A stretch of DNA of 64,000 nt from assembly GCF_013344685.1 (NCBI RefSeq), contig NZ_CP050137.1, positions 3,527,001 to 3,591,000 on the forward strand. The letters run 5' to 3'. Source of the DNA: Sphingomonas sp. CL5.1 (lineage in GTDB: Bacteria > Pseudomonadota > Alphaproteobacteria > Sphingomonadales > Sphingomonadaceae). Of the stretch, positions 8,436-17,552 are shown one piece after another (the first letter of the stretch is position 1; each line of letters opens with the position of its first letter). A program made the translations under genes and the position numbers. Under the pieces are notes generated by a model that had not been told where the DNA came from, searched no databases, and worked only from the letters and a program-made list of their open reading frames with translations.

Positions 8436-9287
8436 ATGGCAAGTCTCAGGGAGATCGTCGCCCGGCGCGAGGCGACATTGGCGCCCGGCGCGGCAAACGC
8501 GCTGTTTGCCCGGATCATCGAGGATATCGGCTTCGAATGCTGCTACGTGACCGGAGCGGGCATCGCCAACATGGCACTGGGAGCTCCGGATATCGGCCTC
8601 ACAACGCTTGATGAGGTCGCGGCAACGGTCTCGCGCATCGCCGACGCGGTTTCCCTGCCTCTCATCGTCGATGCCGACACCGGCTTCGGCAATGCCGTCA
8701 ACGCATGGCGCACGATGAAGGTGCTGGAGCGGGCCGGGGCAGCGGCGATACAGATCGAGGATCAGAGCTTTCCGAAGCGGTGCGGCCATTTCAGCGGCAA
8801 AGGCGTGGTTCCGGTCGCCGAGATGACAGCCAAGATCAAGGCATCGCTCGATGCGCGCAGCAAGGACACACTTGTGATCGCGCGCACCGATGTGCTGGCT
8901 GCCGAAGGCCTGGATAGCGCGCTCGATCGGGCGGCGGCTTTCATCGAGGCCGGCGCCGATATGACCTTCGTCGAGGCACCGCGCGACGCACAGCAGATGC
9001 GGCGCATCGCCGCCCTGGGCGTGCCGCAGATCGCCAACATCGTCCATGGCGGCAAGACACCGCCGCTGCCCCAGACGGAACTGGCGGCGATGGGGTTCGC
9101 GATCGTGCTGTACGCGAACGCCGCGTTGCAGGCGGCGGTACGCGCGTCGCACGAGGTGCTGGACTCCCTCAAGGCCGAAGGATCCCTTGAGGCCGTCACC
9201 GGCCGGCTGGCTTCGTTCGAGGAACGCCAGACCGCGGTCGCGAAGGACAAGTGGGACGCGCTCGAACAACGCTACAAGGTGGACTGA
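8436..9287 (+). CDS. Isocitrate lyase/PEP mutase family lyase
   Basis: A 283-residue TIM-barrel protein of the ICL/PEP-mutase superfamily, which cleave or rearrange C-C or P-C bonds of 2-oxo or 2-hydroxy acids with Mg2+. DADTGFGN supplies the metal-binding aspartates, and EDQSFPKRCGHFSGKG is the mobile catalytic loop with the KxCGH cysteine typical of true lyases such as 2-methylisocitrate or dimethylmalate lyase. That makes a C-C lyase more likely than a phosphonate enzyme. It sits between the isochorismatase-fold and flavoprotein genes with almost no spacing. Confidence 0.85.
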   Translation: MASLREIVARREATLAPGAANALFARIIEDIGFECCYVTGAGIANMALGAPDIGLTTLDEVAATVSRIADAVSLPLIVDADTGFGNAVNAWRTMKVLERAGAAAIQIEDQSFPKRCGHFSGKGVVPVAEMTAKIKASLDARSKDTLVIARTDVLAAEGLDSALDRAAAFIEAGADMTFVEAPRDAQQMRRIAALGVPQIANIVHGGKTPPLPQTELAAMGFAIVLYANAALQAAVRASHEVLDSLKAEGSLEAVTGRLASFEERQTAVAKDKWDALEQRYKVD

Positions 9288-9291
9288 GGCG

Positions 9292-10713
9292 ATGCGCTCG
9301 ATCGTTATCGTGGGAAGCGGGATTGCGGGCCTCAGCGCGGCGCTCACCGCCGCGCAGAAAGGCGCGCGCGTCATCTTGGTCGACCGCGCGCCGGATGGCG
9401 AACATGGTGGCAATACGCGATACACCGAGGCTTATCTGCGCATGAAGTCCTTGGACGAAGTCGCGGATGACTTCGTCGATCACTTCATGGCGAACGCGGG
9501 TGGGTACACCGACCCCGGCATCGAACAGGAAATGGTTCGCGACCATGACGGCTGGTCCGCTCTTGCACGCAGCCAATCGGCCGTCGATCCGGAATTGCTC
9601 GGCAGCTTCGTCGAGAACGCGGGGCTCACGCTGCGATGGCTGGAACAGGCCGGGCTGACCTTTGATTTCCTCCCCACCGCGTTCATCACCACCACCACGA
9701 CGCGCTTGCTGCCGGTCGGCGGCGGCTTGGCCATGGTCGAGACGCTGACCGAAGCCTGCAAAGCTGCCGGGGTCGAGTTCCGTTTCGAGACGACCGCCCG
9801 CGCGCTGATCACTCATGATGGCCGCGTCACGGGAATCCGCACAACGAAAGGCGATCTGGAAGCGGATGCGGTGATCCTGGCGTGCGGCGGCTTCGAAGGC
9901 AATCCGGAGATGCTGGCGCGTTATATCGGTGCGGCCGCGATCAATCTGCGTCCGGTCGCGCGCGGCGGTCACTACAACAAGGGCGAAGGCATCCGGATGG
10001 CGCTCGATATCGGCGCGGCGCCCAACGGCGACTTCGGCAGCTATCACGCCGAGCCGATCGACCCGCGCTCGGGCTGCGCCGAACCGGCGATCTTCACTTT
10101 CCCATATGGCATCCTCGTCAATAAGGATGGCGACCGTTTCACCGACGAGGCGCCTGGAACAGTCGATGCGCATTATGAGTCCGTCACGCGCAGGATATTC
10201 CAGCAACGCGACGGCATCGCGTGGCTCATCACGGACGCCGGCCTCGACGACGTTCCCAACTGGAGGAAGGGCAGCCGAACCGATCAACCCGCGCTGGTCG
10301 CCGACACCCTCCCCGGCCTTGCCGGGATGATCGGGCTTCCCGCAGGCCGCTTCGCGGAGACGGTGGAACGCTTCAACGCGGCCTGCCGCGCAGGGGACTT
10401 CCGGCCGCTCGAAACGGATGGCCTGTCGACCGAGGACCTATGGCCGCCCAAATCGAATTGGGCGCGGCCGCTGACGGTCGCTCCATTTCGCGCATGGCCG
10501 ATCATTTCGGCGAACGTCTTCACGTTCGGCGGGCTCAAGATCGATCGGCACGCCCGTGTGCTCGATCTGGATGGCAACCCGATACCGGGCCTCTATACCG
10601 CTGGCGAGACCGTCGGAATCTACTATCGCACCTATACGGGATCGACGTCCGTCCTCAGGGGCGCCGTGTTCGGGCGCCTTGCGGCCCTTCATTGCGCCGG
10701 AGCCGTTGCGTGA
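9292..10713 (+). CDS. FAD-dependent dehydrogenase, fumarate-reductase/TcuA type
   Basis: A 473-residue flavoprotein of the fumarate reductase/succinate dehydrogenase/3-ketosteroid dehydrogenase family, which introduce or remove C=C bonds next to carbonyls. The FAD fold starts with VIVGSGIAGLSAALTAA. The GGNTRYTEAYLR and late IPGLYTAGETVG segments are typical, and the pattern resembles tricarballylate dehydrogenase. Start ATG 9292 follows the lyase stop by 4 bp. Its GTGA stop overlaps the next SDR gene. A second, related flavoprotein lies at 12.7 kb and a third at 19.6 kb. Confidence 0.85.
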   Translation: MRSIVIVGSGIAGLSAALTAAQKGARVILVDRAPDGEHGGNTRYTEAYLRMKSLDEVADDFVDHFMANAGGYTDPGIEQEMVRDHDGWSALARSQSAVDPELLGSFVENAGLTLRWLEQAGLTFDFLPTAFITTTTTRLLPVGGGLAMVETLTEACKAAGVEFRFETTARALITHDGRVTGIRTTKGDLEADAVILACGGFEGNPEMLARYIGAAAINLRPVARGGHYNKGEGIRMALDIGAAPNGDFGSYHAEPIDPRSGCAEPAIFTFPYGILVNKDGDRFTDEAPGTVDAHYESVTRRIFQQRDGIAWLITDAGLDDVPNWRKGSRTDQPALVADTLPGLAGMIGLPAGRFAETVERFNAACRAGDFRPLETDGLSTEDLWPPKSNWARPLTVAPFRAWPIISANVFTFGGLKIDRHARVLDLDGNPIPGLYTAGETVGIYYRTYTGSTSVLRGAVFGRLAALHCAGAVA

Positions 10714-11462
10714 CCCGCATCGCCCTTGATGGCAAGGTTGCCCTCGTCATCGGCGGCGGCGGGATGATCGGCTCCGCGATCGCCCGGCGAATGCGCCAGG
10801 GCGGCGCACTGATCGCTGTCGCCGACCGCACTCTGGGCGCGACGCGGGACAATTCGGACCGGGCATATGCCGTCGATCTGGCGGAGCCCGACGAAATCAG
10901 CGCGCTGTTCGATCGGGTGATCGCGGATTTCGGCCGGATCGATTGTCTCATCAATGCGGCGGGCATCACGTCGCAGGGATCTTTCGAAAGCATAACCGTC
11001 GAGGAATGGGATCGCGTGCAGGCGATCAATTCACGCGGCGTCTTCCTTGCCTGCCGGGCGGCAATCGCCCCCATGAAGGCGCAGAAGTCCGGCCGCATCG
11101 TCAACATCGGCTCGGTTCTGGCGAAGAACGGCGGCAATCCCCGGCCCTGGATCGATCCGGGCGAACAGATCCGCGCGGGAAACGCGGCCTATGGCGCGGC
11201 CAAATCGGCCGTGCATGCGCTGACGCTCTATCTCGCCAAGGAGTTGGCGGTGCATGGCATCACCGTCAATGCCGTGGCGCCTGGCCCCGTTGCCAGTGCC
11301 ATGACAAGCGGGTTTCCCGAGGCGTTGATCAGGCAAATACCGGCATCGCGGCTCGGCCGTGCCGATGAAGTGGCGGCGATGGCGGCATGGCTGTGCGCCG
11401 ACGAAAACGCATTCGTGACGGGCGAAATCATCGATGTGAACGGCGGACTATGGATGGATTGA
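10710..11462 (+). CDS. SDR family oxidoreductase
   Basis: A 250-residue classical SDR starting at GTG 10710 and overlapping the flavoprotein stop (GTGA). The cofactor loop is GGGGMIGSAIA, followed by LINAAGITSQ, the serine in VNIGSVLA and the catalytic YGAAK; the C-terminus ends GEIIDVNGGLWMD. It probably interconverts a hydroxyl and keto group of the same intermediate handled by the neighbouring dehydrogenase. Translational coupling supports a joint role. Confidence 0.85.
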   Translation: MTRIALDGKVALVIGGGGMIGSAIARRMRQGGALIAVADRTLGATRDNSDRAYAVDLAEPDEISALFDRVIADFGRIDCLINAAGITSQGSFESITVEEWDRVQAINSRGVFLACRAAIAPMKAQKSGRIVNIGSVLAKNGGNPRPWIDPGEQIRAGNAAYGAAKSAVHALTLYLAKELAVHGITVNAVAPGPVASAMTSGFPEALIRQIPASRLGRADEVAAMAAWLCADENAFVTGEIIDVNGGLWMD

Positions 11463-11502
11463 TGGCGCGCTGATTACGGTCTGCGATTGAAAAGGACGTA
11501 GA

Positions 11503-12666
11503 ATGATGTTGCCACGGCACAGGACACATACCGCCCGGCGCGCGCAGGTGCATGACCTGATTGTCCGGACCGGAACGCCATTCTCAAAGCGCTTTCGCCA
11601 CGGCTTGTGGCTTGCGTTCTTCCCGTTGCTGGCGGTGCAGGCGATCCCGTCGAGCGCCCAATCACCCGCACCGGCGAAGGTCGACACGACGGCGCCCGGC
11701 ACCAAGCTCATCATCCTCGGCACGGCCGGCGGCCCTCCGCTACGGCGCGAACGATCCGAACCGGCCAACCTCGTCCAGATCGGCGGCCGGAGCTACCTCT
11801 TCGACGCGGGTCTCGGCACGGTTCGCAGGCTTCTCGATGCGGGAATCCGGCCCGAGACGATCTCCACCGTTTTCATCACACATCATCATCCCGATCATGA
11901 CATCGATCTGGCGGCGCTGATCGCCAACGATGTCTTCGCCCATCCCTGGTATCCGGGCCTCGGTCCGTGGCGAATCTATGGTCCGCCGGGCACGCAGGAA
12001 ATGGTCGCCGCGGCACTCAGCTACATTGCGATCCCGATGGGCGTTTTCCATGCGGAGGGGCTGGACGGTAAGGGGGGCGAGGCCCCAACCAAAGCATCCG
12101 GAGCGCCCTGGACCTCCTATCTGGCCGATTCCGGGGCCGCCCAGTGGTTCATCGCCGAGAACCTGGTAGCGGAGGGTCTTGTGTTCTCCGACGACAAGGT
12201 GCGCGTCTATGCCGCGCGGAACAACCATTATGCATTGCTTCCGGCGGATCGCGACAACTCGTCGATGATCAGTTATTCCTACCGGATAGAAACGGCTGAC
12301 AAGACAATCGTATTCACTGGCGACACCGGCGCAAGCCCCGCCGTCGCCAGGCTCGCCAAAGGTGCGGACATCATCGTTTCGGAGGTGATGAATCCGCAGA
12401 AAACCATTGCGGGCTTGAAGATGCTTGCACAGCAGAACCACTGGTCGCCCGCGGAGCTCCAGCATGCGATCGACCACATGCTGGCGGAGCACATGACGCC
12501 GCAGCAAGTCGGCCGTCTTGCCACCGAGGCCGGCGCGCGATCGGTGGTGCTCAGCCATTTCGTGCCGGGCCTGCCCGACGGGAGCGACAGCGCGGAAGAT
12601 GTGGCCGGGGTGAAAAAGACCTTCAGCGGCAATGTATCGGCCGCGCACGATCTCGCAATTTATTGA
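11503..12666 (+). CDS. Exported MBL-fold metallo-hydrolase
   Basis: A 387-residue protein with an N-terminal hydrophobic export segment (about residues 32-50, LWLAFFPLLAVQAIPSSAQS) and a metallo-beta-lactamase domain. The zinc motif is THHHPDHD and the later metal ligand lies in FTGDTG; VVLSHFVPG gives the last histidine. It resembles periplasmic lactonase/arylsulfatase-like MBL enzymes. RBS AAAGGA lies before ATG 11503. Substrate unknown; the context suggests hydrolysis of a lactone or ester form of the substrate imported by the TBDR. Confidence 0.82.
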   Translation: MMLPRHRTHTARRAQVHDLIVRTGTPFSKRFRHGLWLAFFPLLAVQAIPSSAQSPAPAKVDTTAPGTKLIILGTAGGPPLRRERSEPANLVQIGGRSYLFDAGLGTVRRLLDAGIRPETISTVFITHHHPDHDIDLAALIANDVFAHPWYPGLGPWRIYGPPGTQEMVAAALSYIAIPMGVFHAEGLDGKGGEAPTKASGAPWTSYLADSGAAQWFIAENLVAEGLVFSDDKVRVYAARNNHYALLPADRDNSSMISYSYRIETADKTIVFTGDTGASPAVARLAKGADIIVSEVMNPQKTIAGLKMLAQQNHWSPAELQHAIDHMLAEHMTPQQVGRLATEAGARSVVLSHFVPGLPDGSDSAEDVAGVKKTFSGNVSAAHDLAIY

Positions 12667-12688
12667 AGTACTGGAGCAGGTTACCGGT

Positions 12689-14152
12689 ATGGCTCGCAAG
12701 GTCGTCATCGTCGGCGCGGGAAACGCCGCGTTATGTGCAGCGATTTCCGCTGCCGAAGCGGGCGCCGAAGTCGTCGTTCTGGAGCGTGCGCCGCAACGCG
12801 CGCGCGGCGGCAATTCGGCTTTCACGGGCGGTTGCTTTCGGGTCGCCTATGACGGCGCCTCCGACATCCAGCGCATCGTTCCGGACCTGACCGACACCGA
12901 ACGTGAAATCTCCGATTTCGGGAGCTACCCGGCGGACAAATTCCATGCCGATCTTTGCGAGATGAGCGGCTATCGGGCGGACCCGGCGCTCATCGATATA
13001 GTGGTTGAGGAGAGCCTGCCGGCAGTGTTGTGGATGCAGGCCCAAGGGGTCCGGTTCCTTCCTGCCTACGGGCGCCAGTCATTCAAGATCGATGGCCGCA
13101 ATGTCTTCTGGGGCGGGTTGACCGTGGAAACCGCCGGCGGCGGCCTGGGTCTGGTGGACGCCCTGTTCGCGCGCGCCGAAGCGCTGGGTGTCGAGATCCG
13201 TTACGACTGGAAAGTCGATGCACTGATCGGCGATCGACGCATGGTGTCCGGCGTCGTGGCGGACGGCAAGACGCTCCCGGCCGATGCCGTCATTCTCGCG
13301 GCGGGCGGCTATCACGCCAATAATGAGTGGCGCGTGCGGACGCTCGGCCCCGGCTGGGATCTGGCGAAGGTGCGTGGCTCTCGTTACAATACCGGCAACG
13401 TCATTCAGGCCGCGCTGAACATCGGCGCTCGCAGCCATGGCAATTGGTCGGGGTGCCATAGCGTGTTTTTCGATGCAGGCGCCGACGACTTCGGTACGAT
13501 CACCGCGCTGAACCAGCAGAAGAACTATTTCACGCTCGGGATCGTGGTGAATCGTCGTGGCGATCGCTTCTTTGACGAGGGCGCGAACTTCCGCAACTAC
13601 ACTTACTCTCGGATGGGCGCCGAAATCCTGAAACAGCCCGGTGGCACCGGCTGGCAGATCTTCGACGCCAGAGGTATCGCGATGCTTCCTGACGAATACC
13701 GCACCCCGCGGTCGGCACGGTTCGAGGCAGACACGCTGGAGGCACTGGCCGGCAAGCTGGATGGCCTGGACACGACCGGCTTCCTTCGGACGGTGGCCGA
13801 ATATAACGCGGCTATCGATGCCGACACGCCGTTCAACCCCGCGGTGCTGGACGGGCGCCGCACGCATGGCCTCGCGATCGACAAGTCCAACTGGGCCCGC
13901 GCGATCAGCCAGCCCCCGTTTGTCGCCTATGAAGTGACGTGCGGGATCACGCTGACCTTCGGCGGCCTCGCGATTGACGCGCAAGCGCGCGTGCAGAACG
14001 AGGAAGGCTCCCCGATCGGAAATCTCTATGCCGCGGGCGAACTGGTCGGCGGCCTCTATTACGACCGTTATCCTGGCGGCGCGGGCCTGACGAGCGGCGC
14101 GGTGTTTGGCCGGATCGCGGGGCGCGAGGCGGCTATCTCCAGTCCGACGTAA
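12689..14152 (+). CDS. FAD-dependent dehydrogenase, TcuA-like
   Basis: A 487-residue flavoprotein closely resembling tricarballylate dehydrogenase (TcuA): KVVIVGAGNAALCAAISA, then RGGNSAFTGGCFRVAYDG, and LYAAGELVGGLYY near the end. TcuA oxidises tricarballylate to cis-aconitate; related proteins oxidise other saturated acids or ketones. RBS GGAGCAGG precedes ATG 12689. Its last 20 bp overlap the convergent LysR gene. No TcuB-type electron carrier is encoded nearby; the only carrier visible is the ETF pair at 21-22 kb. Confidence 0.85.
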   Translation: MARKVVIVGAGNAALCAAISAAEAGAEVVVLERAPQRARGGNSAFTGGCFRVAYDGASDIQRIVPDLTDTEREISDFGSYPADKFHADLCEMSGYRADPALIDIVVEESLPAVLWMQAQGVRFLPAYGRQSFKIDGRNVFWGGLTVETAGGGLGLVDALFARAEALGVEIRYDWKVDALIGDRRMVSGVVADGKTLPADAVILAAGGYHANNEWRVRTLGPGWDLAKVRGSRYNTGNVIQAALNIGARSHGNWSGCHSVFFDAGADDFGTITALNQQKNYFTLGIVVNRRGDRFFDEGANFRNYTYSRMGAEILKQPGGTGWQIFDARGIAMLPDEYRTPRSARFEADTLEALAGKLDGLDTTGFLRTVAEYNAAIDADTPFNPAVLDGRRTHGLAIDKSNWARAISQPPFVAYEVTCGITLTFGGLAIDAQARVQNEEGSPIGNLYAAGELVGGLYYDRYPGGAGLTSGAVFGRIAGREAAISSPT

Positions 14153-15041
14153 TGGCCGCGACGGCTTCGCGGAGCCATGTCACGGCGACATCGTCCTCCT
14201 GCGCAGGCTTCCACAGCGCGGAGATCGGCAAATCTGGCGTCGGCAGCGGCGGCGTGATGAATTTCAGCCGCTTTTCCTGCGTCATCGGAACAGCGAGCCG
14301 CTTCGGCAGGATAGCCACCGCGTTGGTCTGAGCCGCGATGTGGGGAAAGACGAGATAATTCCCCATGGTCAGGCGATAGCCCGTCTCGGCATCCAACTCG
14401 TCCCACAGCATGGTCTCGTGATTGACGGTGGTGCGTGGGGTGGCGGAATAACCGATATGAGGCAGCGCGAGGAAAGCGTCCGCAGGCATCCCCTCATATA
14501 GCGCCTCGTTGTCCAATGCCCCGACGCACACATAGGTATCGCTATAGAGCAGTCGCCGTTTCAATCCCGCGATCCGCAGCGCATTGCTGGGAATGATGAA
14601 CATATCGACGTCAGGCCTCGTCGCGCGGGTGAGGGTCTGCGGCTTCATGTCGACGAAATCGAAGGAGAGATTGGGGGCTTCGGCCGCAGCACGCGCAAGA
14701 AGCTCGGGCCCGATCAACGCGACCACATAATCCACGGTCGCGATGACCACGCGCCTCTCGACGCTCGCCAGCCGGCCATGGGATTTCTCAAGAACACCGC
14801 GCACGTTCGCGAGGAGGCGGACGACATCCGGCATGATCTGTTCCGCAAGCGGCGTCGGCACCATCTCGCTCCCGGTCCAGTTGAACAGATCGTCATCAAG
14901 GCTGGCCCGCAATCGGTTGAGCGCCGCGCTGACGGTCGATTGCGCGAGATTGAGCGTCTTCGCCGCGGCGGAAACGTTCCGCGTCATCCAGATGGCCTCA
15001 AGCGTCGTCAGCAGGTTGATGTCGAAATCGCGGAGTTGCAT
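14133..15041 (-). CDS. LysR-type transcriptional regulator
   Basis: A 302-residue LysR regulator. The helix-turn-helix occupies about residues 18-40 (NVSAAAKTLNLAQSTVSAAL), followed by a substrate-binding domain with NodD/SyrM-like features. It is transcribed away from the 11-gene meta-cleavage operon and overlaps the 3' end of the TcuA-like gene, so it lies between both catabolic blocks. LysR proteins usually bind a T-N11-A palindrome in the divergent promoter; such a site is present at 15053-15071. The effector is probably a pathway intermediate. Confidence 0.9.
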   Translation of the reverse strand: MQLRDFDINLLTTLEAIWMTRNVSAAAKTLNLAQSTVSAALNRLRASLDDDLFNWTGSEMVPTPLAEQIMPDVVRLLANVRGVLEKSHGRLASVERRVVIATVDYVVALIGPELLARAAAEAPNLSFDFVDMKPQTLTRATRPDVDMFIIPSNALRIAGLKRRLLYSDTYVCVGALDNEALYEGMPADAFLALPHIGYSATPRTTVNHETMLWDELDAETGYRLTMGNYLVFPHIAAQTNAVAILPKRLAVPMTQEKRLKFITPPLPTPDLPISALWKPAQEDDVAVTWLREAVAAITSDWR

Positions 15042-15052
15042 CCCTGTGATCC

Positions 15053-15071
15053 TTATCGTCCTCTGCGATAA
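15053..15071. promoter_or_regulatory. LysR box in the divergent promoter
   Basis: TTATCG (15053-15058) and CGATAA (15066-15071) form a perfect inverted repeat with a 7-bp spacer, a good fit to the LysR T-N11-A rule. Further TATCG/CGATA half-sites occur at about 15076, 15086 and 15109, as expected for the activation sites of a LysR regulator that contacts RNA polymerase on the right-hand side. Confidence 0.55.
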
Positions 15072-15164
15072 TGGCTATCGAAACATATCGTTTGTGACAA
15101 TACCAAAGCGATAATATCCGTGGGCCAACGCCATTCGCGAACATGGCGATCAGGAGACGGATGG

Positions 15165-16064
15165 ATGACCGAGCTGCGCAACCTTGCGTACCTTGTGGTG
15201 GCCACGAACGACCTCGACGCATGGCGGACCTATGCATCGGACGTGATCGGCATGGGCATTTGCCAGCCACGCGCGGATACGATCGGCCTGCGCATGGACG
15301 ATCATCCCTGGCGCATCCTCATCGAGCGAGGCGATGATGACGATCTGACCCACGCGGGCTGGGACGTGGGAACGCCCGACGCGCTTGACGCCTATGTAGA
15401 GGGCTTGCGGAAGAAGGGGGCGGATGTGCGCGAGGAGAGCGCCGACCGGGCCAACGCGCGCTCGGTCACGCGCCTGTACAGCCTTGCCGATCCCAATGGA
15501 TTCACGCACGAATTCTTCTGCAGCCGTACCGGCCGGAACGATGACGGCGGCGACCTGTCGGCGGTGATCCGGGGGCCCGGCTTCCACACCGGAGATCTCG
15601 GCATCGGGCATATCCTGCCCGTCGCGCGGGATTATGATGCGTCGGTGCGCTGGTATCAGGACGTGCTCGGCCTGAAATATACCGATCGCATCCGCCAGCA
15701 GATGGCTCCGGGTGTCTACGCGGACGCGACGTTCTTCCACTCCGCGACCGGCCGCCATCATTCGCTGGCCACGGGCGCATTTCCGTCGCGCAAGCGCCTC
15801 AACCATCTGATGCTGGAATTCTGCGACATGAACGATGTCGGCGCGGCGTTCGATCGGGCGAAGGCCGCGGACGTGCCCATCATTCTCGAGCTGGGCCATC
15901 ACCCCAACGACCAGATGTTCAGCTTCTACATGGTGACCCCATCCGGCTTCGGCCTCGAACTCGGCTGGGGAGGCATCACCGTCGACGACGCGACCTGGAA
16001 GCCGCGCATCCACGACGTGATGTCGGATTGGGGGCACAAGCGCAACATCATCACCATCGCCTGA
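15165..16064 (+). CDS. Type I extradiol dioxygenase (VOC family)
   Basis: A 299-residue two-domain vicinal-oxygen-chelate protein like BphC/HsaC, which open a catechol ring next to the hydroxyls with Fe(II) and O2. The C-terminal domain carries the expected ligands: His in IGHILPVA, His in LNHLMLEF and Glu in GFGLELGWGG, with the conserved Tyr in MFSFYMVTPSG. The start was set at ATG 15165 because AGGAGA precedes it. First gene of the operon; the next gene is a meta-cleavage-product hydrolase, which supports ring cleavage. Confidence 0.9.
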   Translation: MTELRNLAYLVVATNDLDAWRTYASDVIGMGICQPRADTIGLRMDDHPWRILIERGDDDDLTHAGWDVGTPDALDAYVEGLRKKGADVREESADRANARSVTRLYSLADPNGFTHEFFCSRTGRNDDGGDLSAVIRGPGFHTGDLGIGHILPVARDYDASVRWYQDVLGLKYTDRIRQQMAPGVYADATFFHSATGRHHSLATGAFPSRKRLNHLMLEFCDMNDVGAAFDRAKAADVPIILELGHHPNDQMFSFYMVTPSGFGLELGWGGITVDDATWKPRIHDVMSDWGHKRNIITIA

Positions 16065-16088
16065 CACCGCATTGAAAGGTAAGGAATA

Positions 16089-16970
16089 ATGTCAATCTGG
16101 ATCGACTTCCTCGGTGCCGAAATCCGTTACGTGGATACGCCGACCTTCGGGCGCGTGCGCATTGCGGAGGCCGGCAGGGACAATCCCGAAGCGCTGTTCC
16201 TGATGCATGGCATCGGCGGGCATATCGAGGCCTATTCGAAGAACGTCGTCACGCTCGGCAAGCATTTCCACGTCATCGCCTTCGACTTCGTGGGGCATGG
16301 CCTCTCCGAGAAAAAGACGGACATCGAATATCCGCCGCAGAACTATGCCGAGCAGCTCAAGGAGTTGATGGATGTGCTGGGCATCGGGAAGGCGCACATC
16401 TCCGGGGAATCGCTGGGCGGGATGGTCGCCGCGCATTTCGCGATCAAATATCCCGAGCGCACGATGCGGGTCATCCTCAACACGACGGGCGGCATCCCGA
16501 TCGCGAGCGAAAAGGGCCGGCAGGACCTGATCGACCTCGCCAACCTCACCCAGGCCAACGTCGGCAAGCCGCCGAGCTTCGAGAGCATCCTGGGCCGGAT
16601 GCGCTGGCTGATCTACGAAGGCAACTGGGATTTGCTGACCGAGGAACTGGTTGAATCGCGCCTAGCGATCTACACCCAGCCGGATTTCCAGAAATCGGCA
16701 CCGCTCGTGTTCGCACGCCTCAACAAGGCGAAGGATGGCGACACCATGCCCGACATGGTCGATCTCGAACGGATCGAAGCCGAGACCTTGCTGCTCTGGA
16801 CGACGCACAATCCGATCCATGACGTGGCCGCAGCCGAACTGGCGTTGCCGCGCCTGCGCAAGGGCAAGATGTACGTCATGCGGAAAGATTGCGGTCACTG
16901 GCCGCAATACGAGAGCCCCGATGAATTCGACGCGATCGTCGTCAAATACCTCAATACCGGGGACGTATAG
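16089..16970 (+). CDS. Meta-cleavage-product hydrolase (alpha/beta hydrolase)
   Basis: A 293-residue alpha/beta hydrolase of the BphD/HsaD group, cleaving the C-C bond of the ring-fission product to a dienoate and an acid. Motifs: FLMHGIGGH oxyanion region, nucleophile SGESLGGM, acid in NPIHDVAA and base in DCGHWPQYESP. It is preceded by GGTAAGGA and lies 24 bp after the extradiol dioxygenase gene, the usual order in biphenyl and steroid pathways. Confidence 0.9.
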   Translation: MSIWIDFLGAEIRYVDTPTFGRVRIAEAGRDNPEALFLMHGIGGHIEAYSKNVVTLGKHFHVIAFDFVGHGLSEKKTDIEYPPQNYAEQLKELMDVLGIGKAHISGESLGGMVAAHFAIKYPERTMRVILNTTGGIPIASEKGRQDLIDLANLTQANVGKPPSFESILGRMRWLIYEGNWDLLTEELVESRLAIYTQPDFQKSAPLVFARLNKAKDGDTMPDMVDLERIEAETLLLWTTHNPIHDVAAAELALPRLRKGKMYVMRKDCGHWPQYESPDEFDAIVVKYLNTGDV

Positions 16971-16973
16971 GTC

Positions 16974-17552
16974 ATGGCGACGGCCCCCGCCCTCCCCCCG
17001 GACAAGGGCCCGGCTCCGGCCACCGCGTCAACGCCGGAGCTGTTCCGGCAGGGCATGCGACGGCTGGCGGGCGCCTGCACGATCATCACCTCGGTCGCGC
17101 CCGGCCAGGGACGCGAGGGCTGGGCCGGGCTGACGGCGACGGCGGTCGCGTCGGTGACCGCCGAACCGGCGCGGCTGCTGGTCTGCATCAATCGTTCGAC
17201 GTGGGCGCACGGCATCATATCCAAATCGCGCGTGCTGGGCGTGAACGTGCTCGGCGAAGACTGTCTCTCGCTCGCGAAGCGGTTCGCTGGGGGCGTCCGG
17301 CCGGAAGACAAGTTTGCGGACGGGAGCTGGCTGACCACGACATCCGGCGCGCCACTCCTCGCCAACGCGCTCGCCAGTTTCGACTGCCTGGTCGTCGAAA
17401 GCATGGAGGCGAGCACGCACGAGGTCTTCGTGTGCGACGTGCTCGGCGTGCTGCTGCGTGAACCGGGCGGCGAGCCGCTGATCTATTTCGACGGGGCATT
17501 TCTGACGGAGCGCCGCCCCGACGACCGGAATTCCCGAAGGAGCGAACAATGA
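16974..17552 (+). CDS. Flavin reductase of a two-component monooxygenase
   Basis: A 192-residue flavin reductase-like (HpaC/HsaB-type) protein that supplies reduced FMN/FAD to the partner oxygenase using NAD(P)H. The core motif GLTATAVASVTAEPARLLVC is typical of the FMN-binding split-barrel reductases. It has a proline-rich N-terminal extension of about 20 residues. Its stop overlaps the ATG of the oxygenase gene (ATGA), which agrees with a coupled two-component enzyme. Confidence 0.88.
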   Translation: MATAPALPPDKGPAPATASTPELFRQGMRRLAGACTIITSVAPGQGREGWAGLTATAVASVTAEPARLLVCINRSTWAHGIISKSRVLGVNVLGEDCLSLAKRFAGGVRPEDKFADGSWLTTTSGAPLLANALASFDCLVVESMEASTHEVFVCDVLGVLLREPGGEPLIYFDGAFLTERRPDDRNSRRSEQ

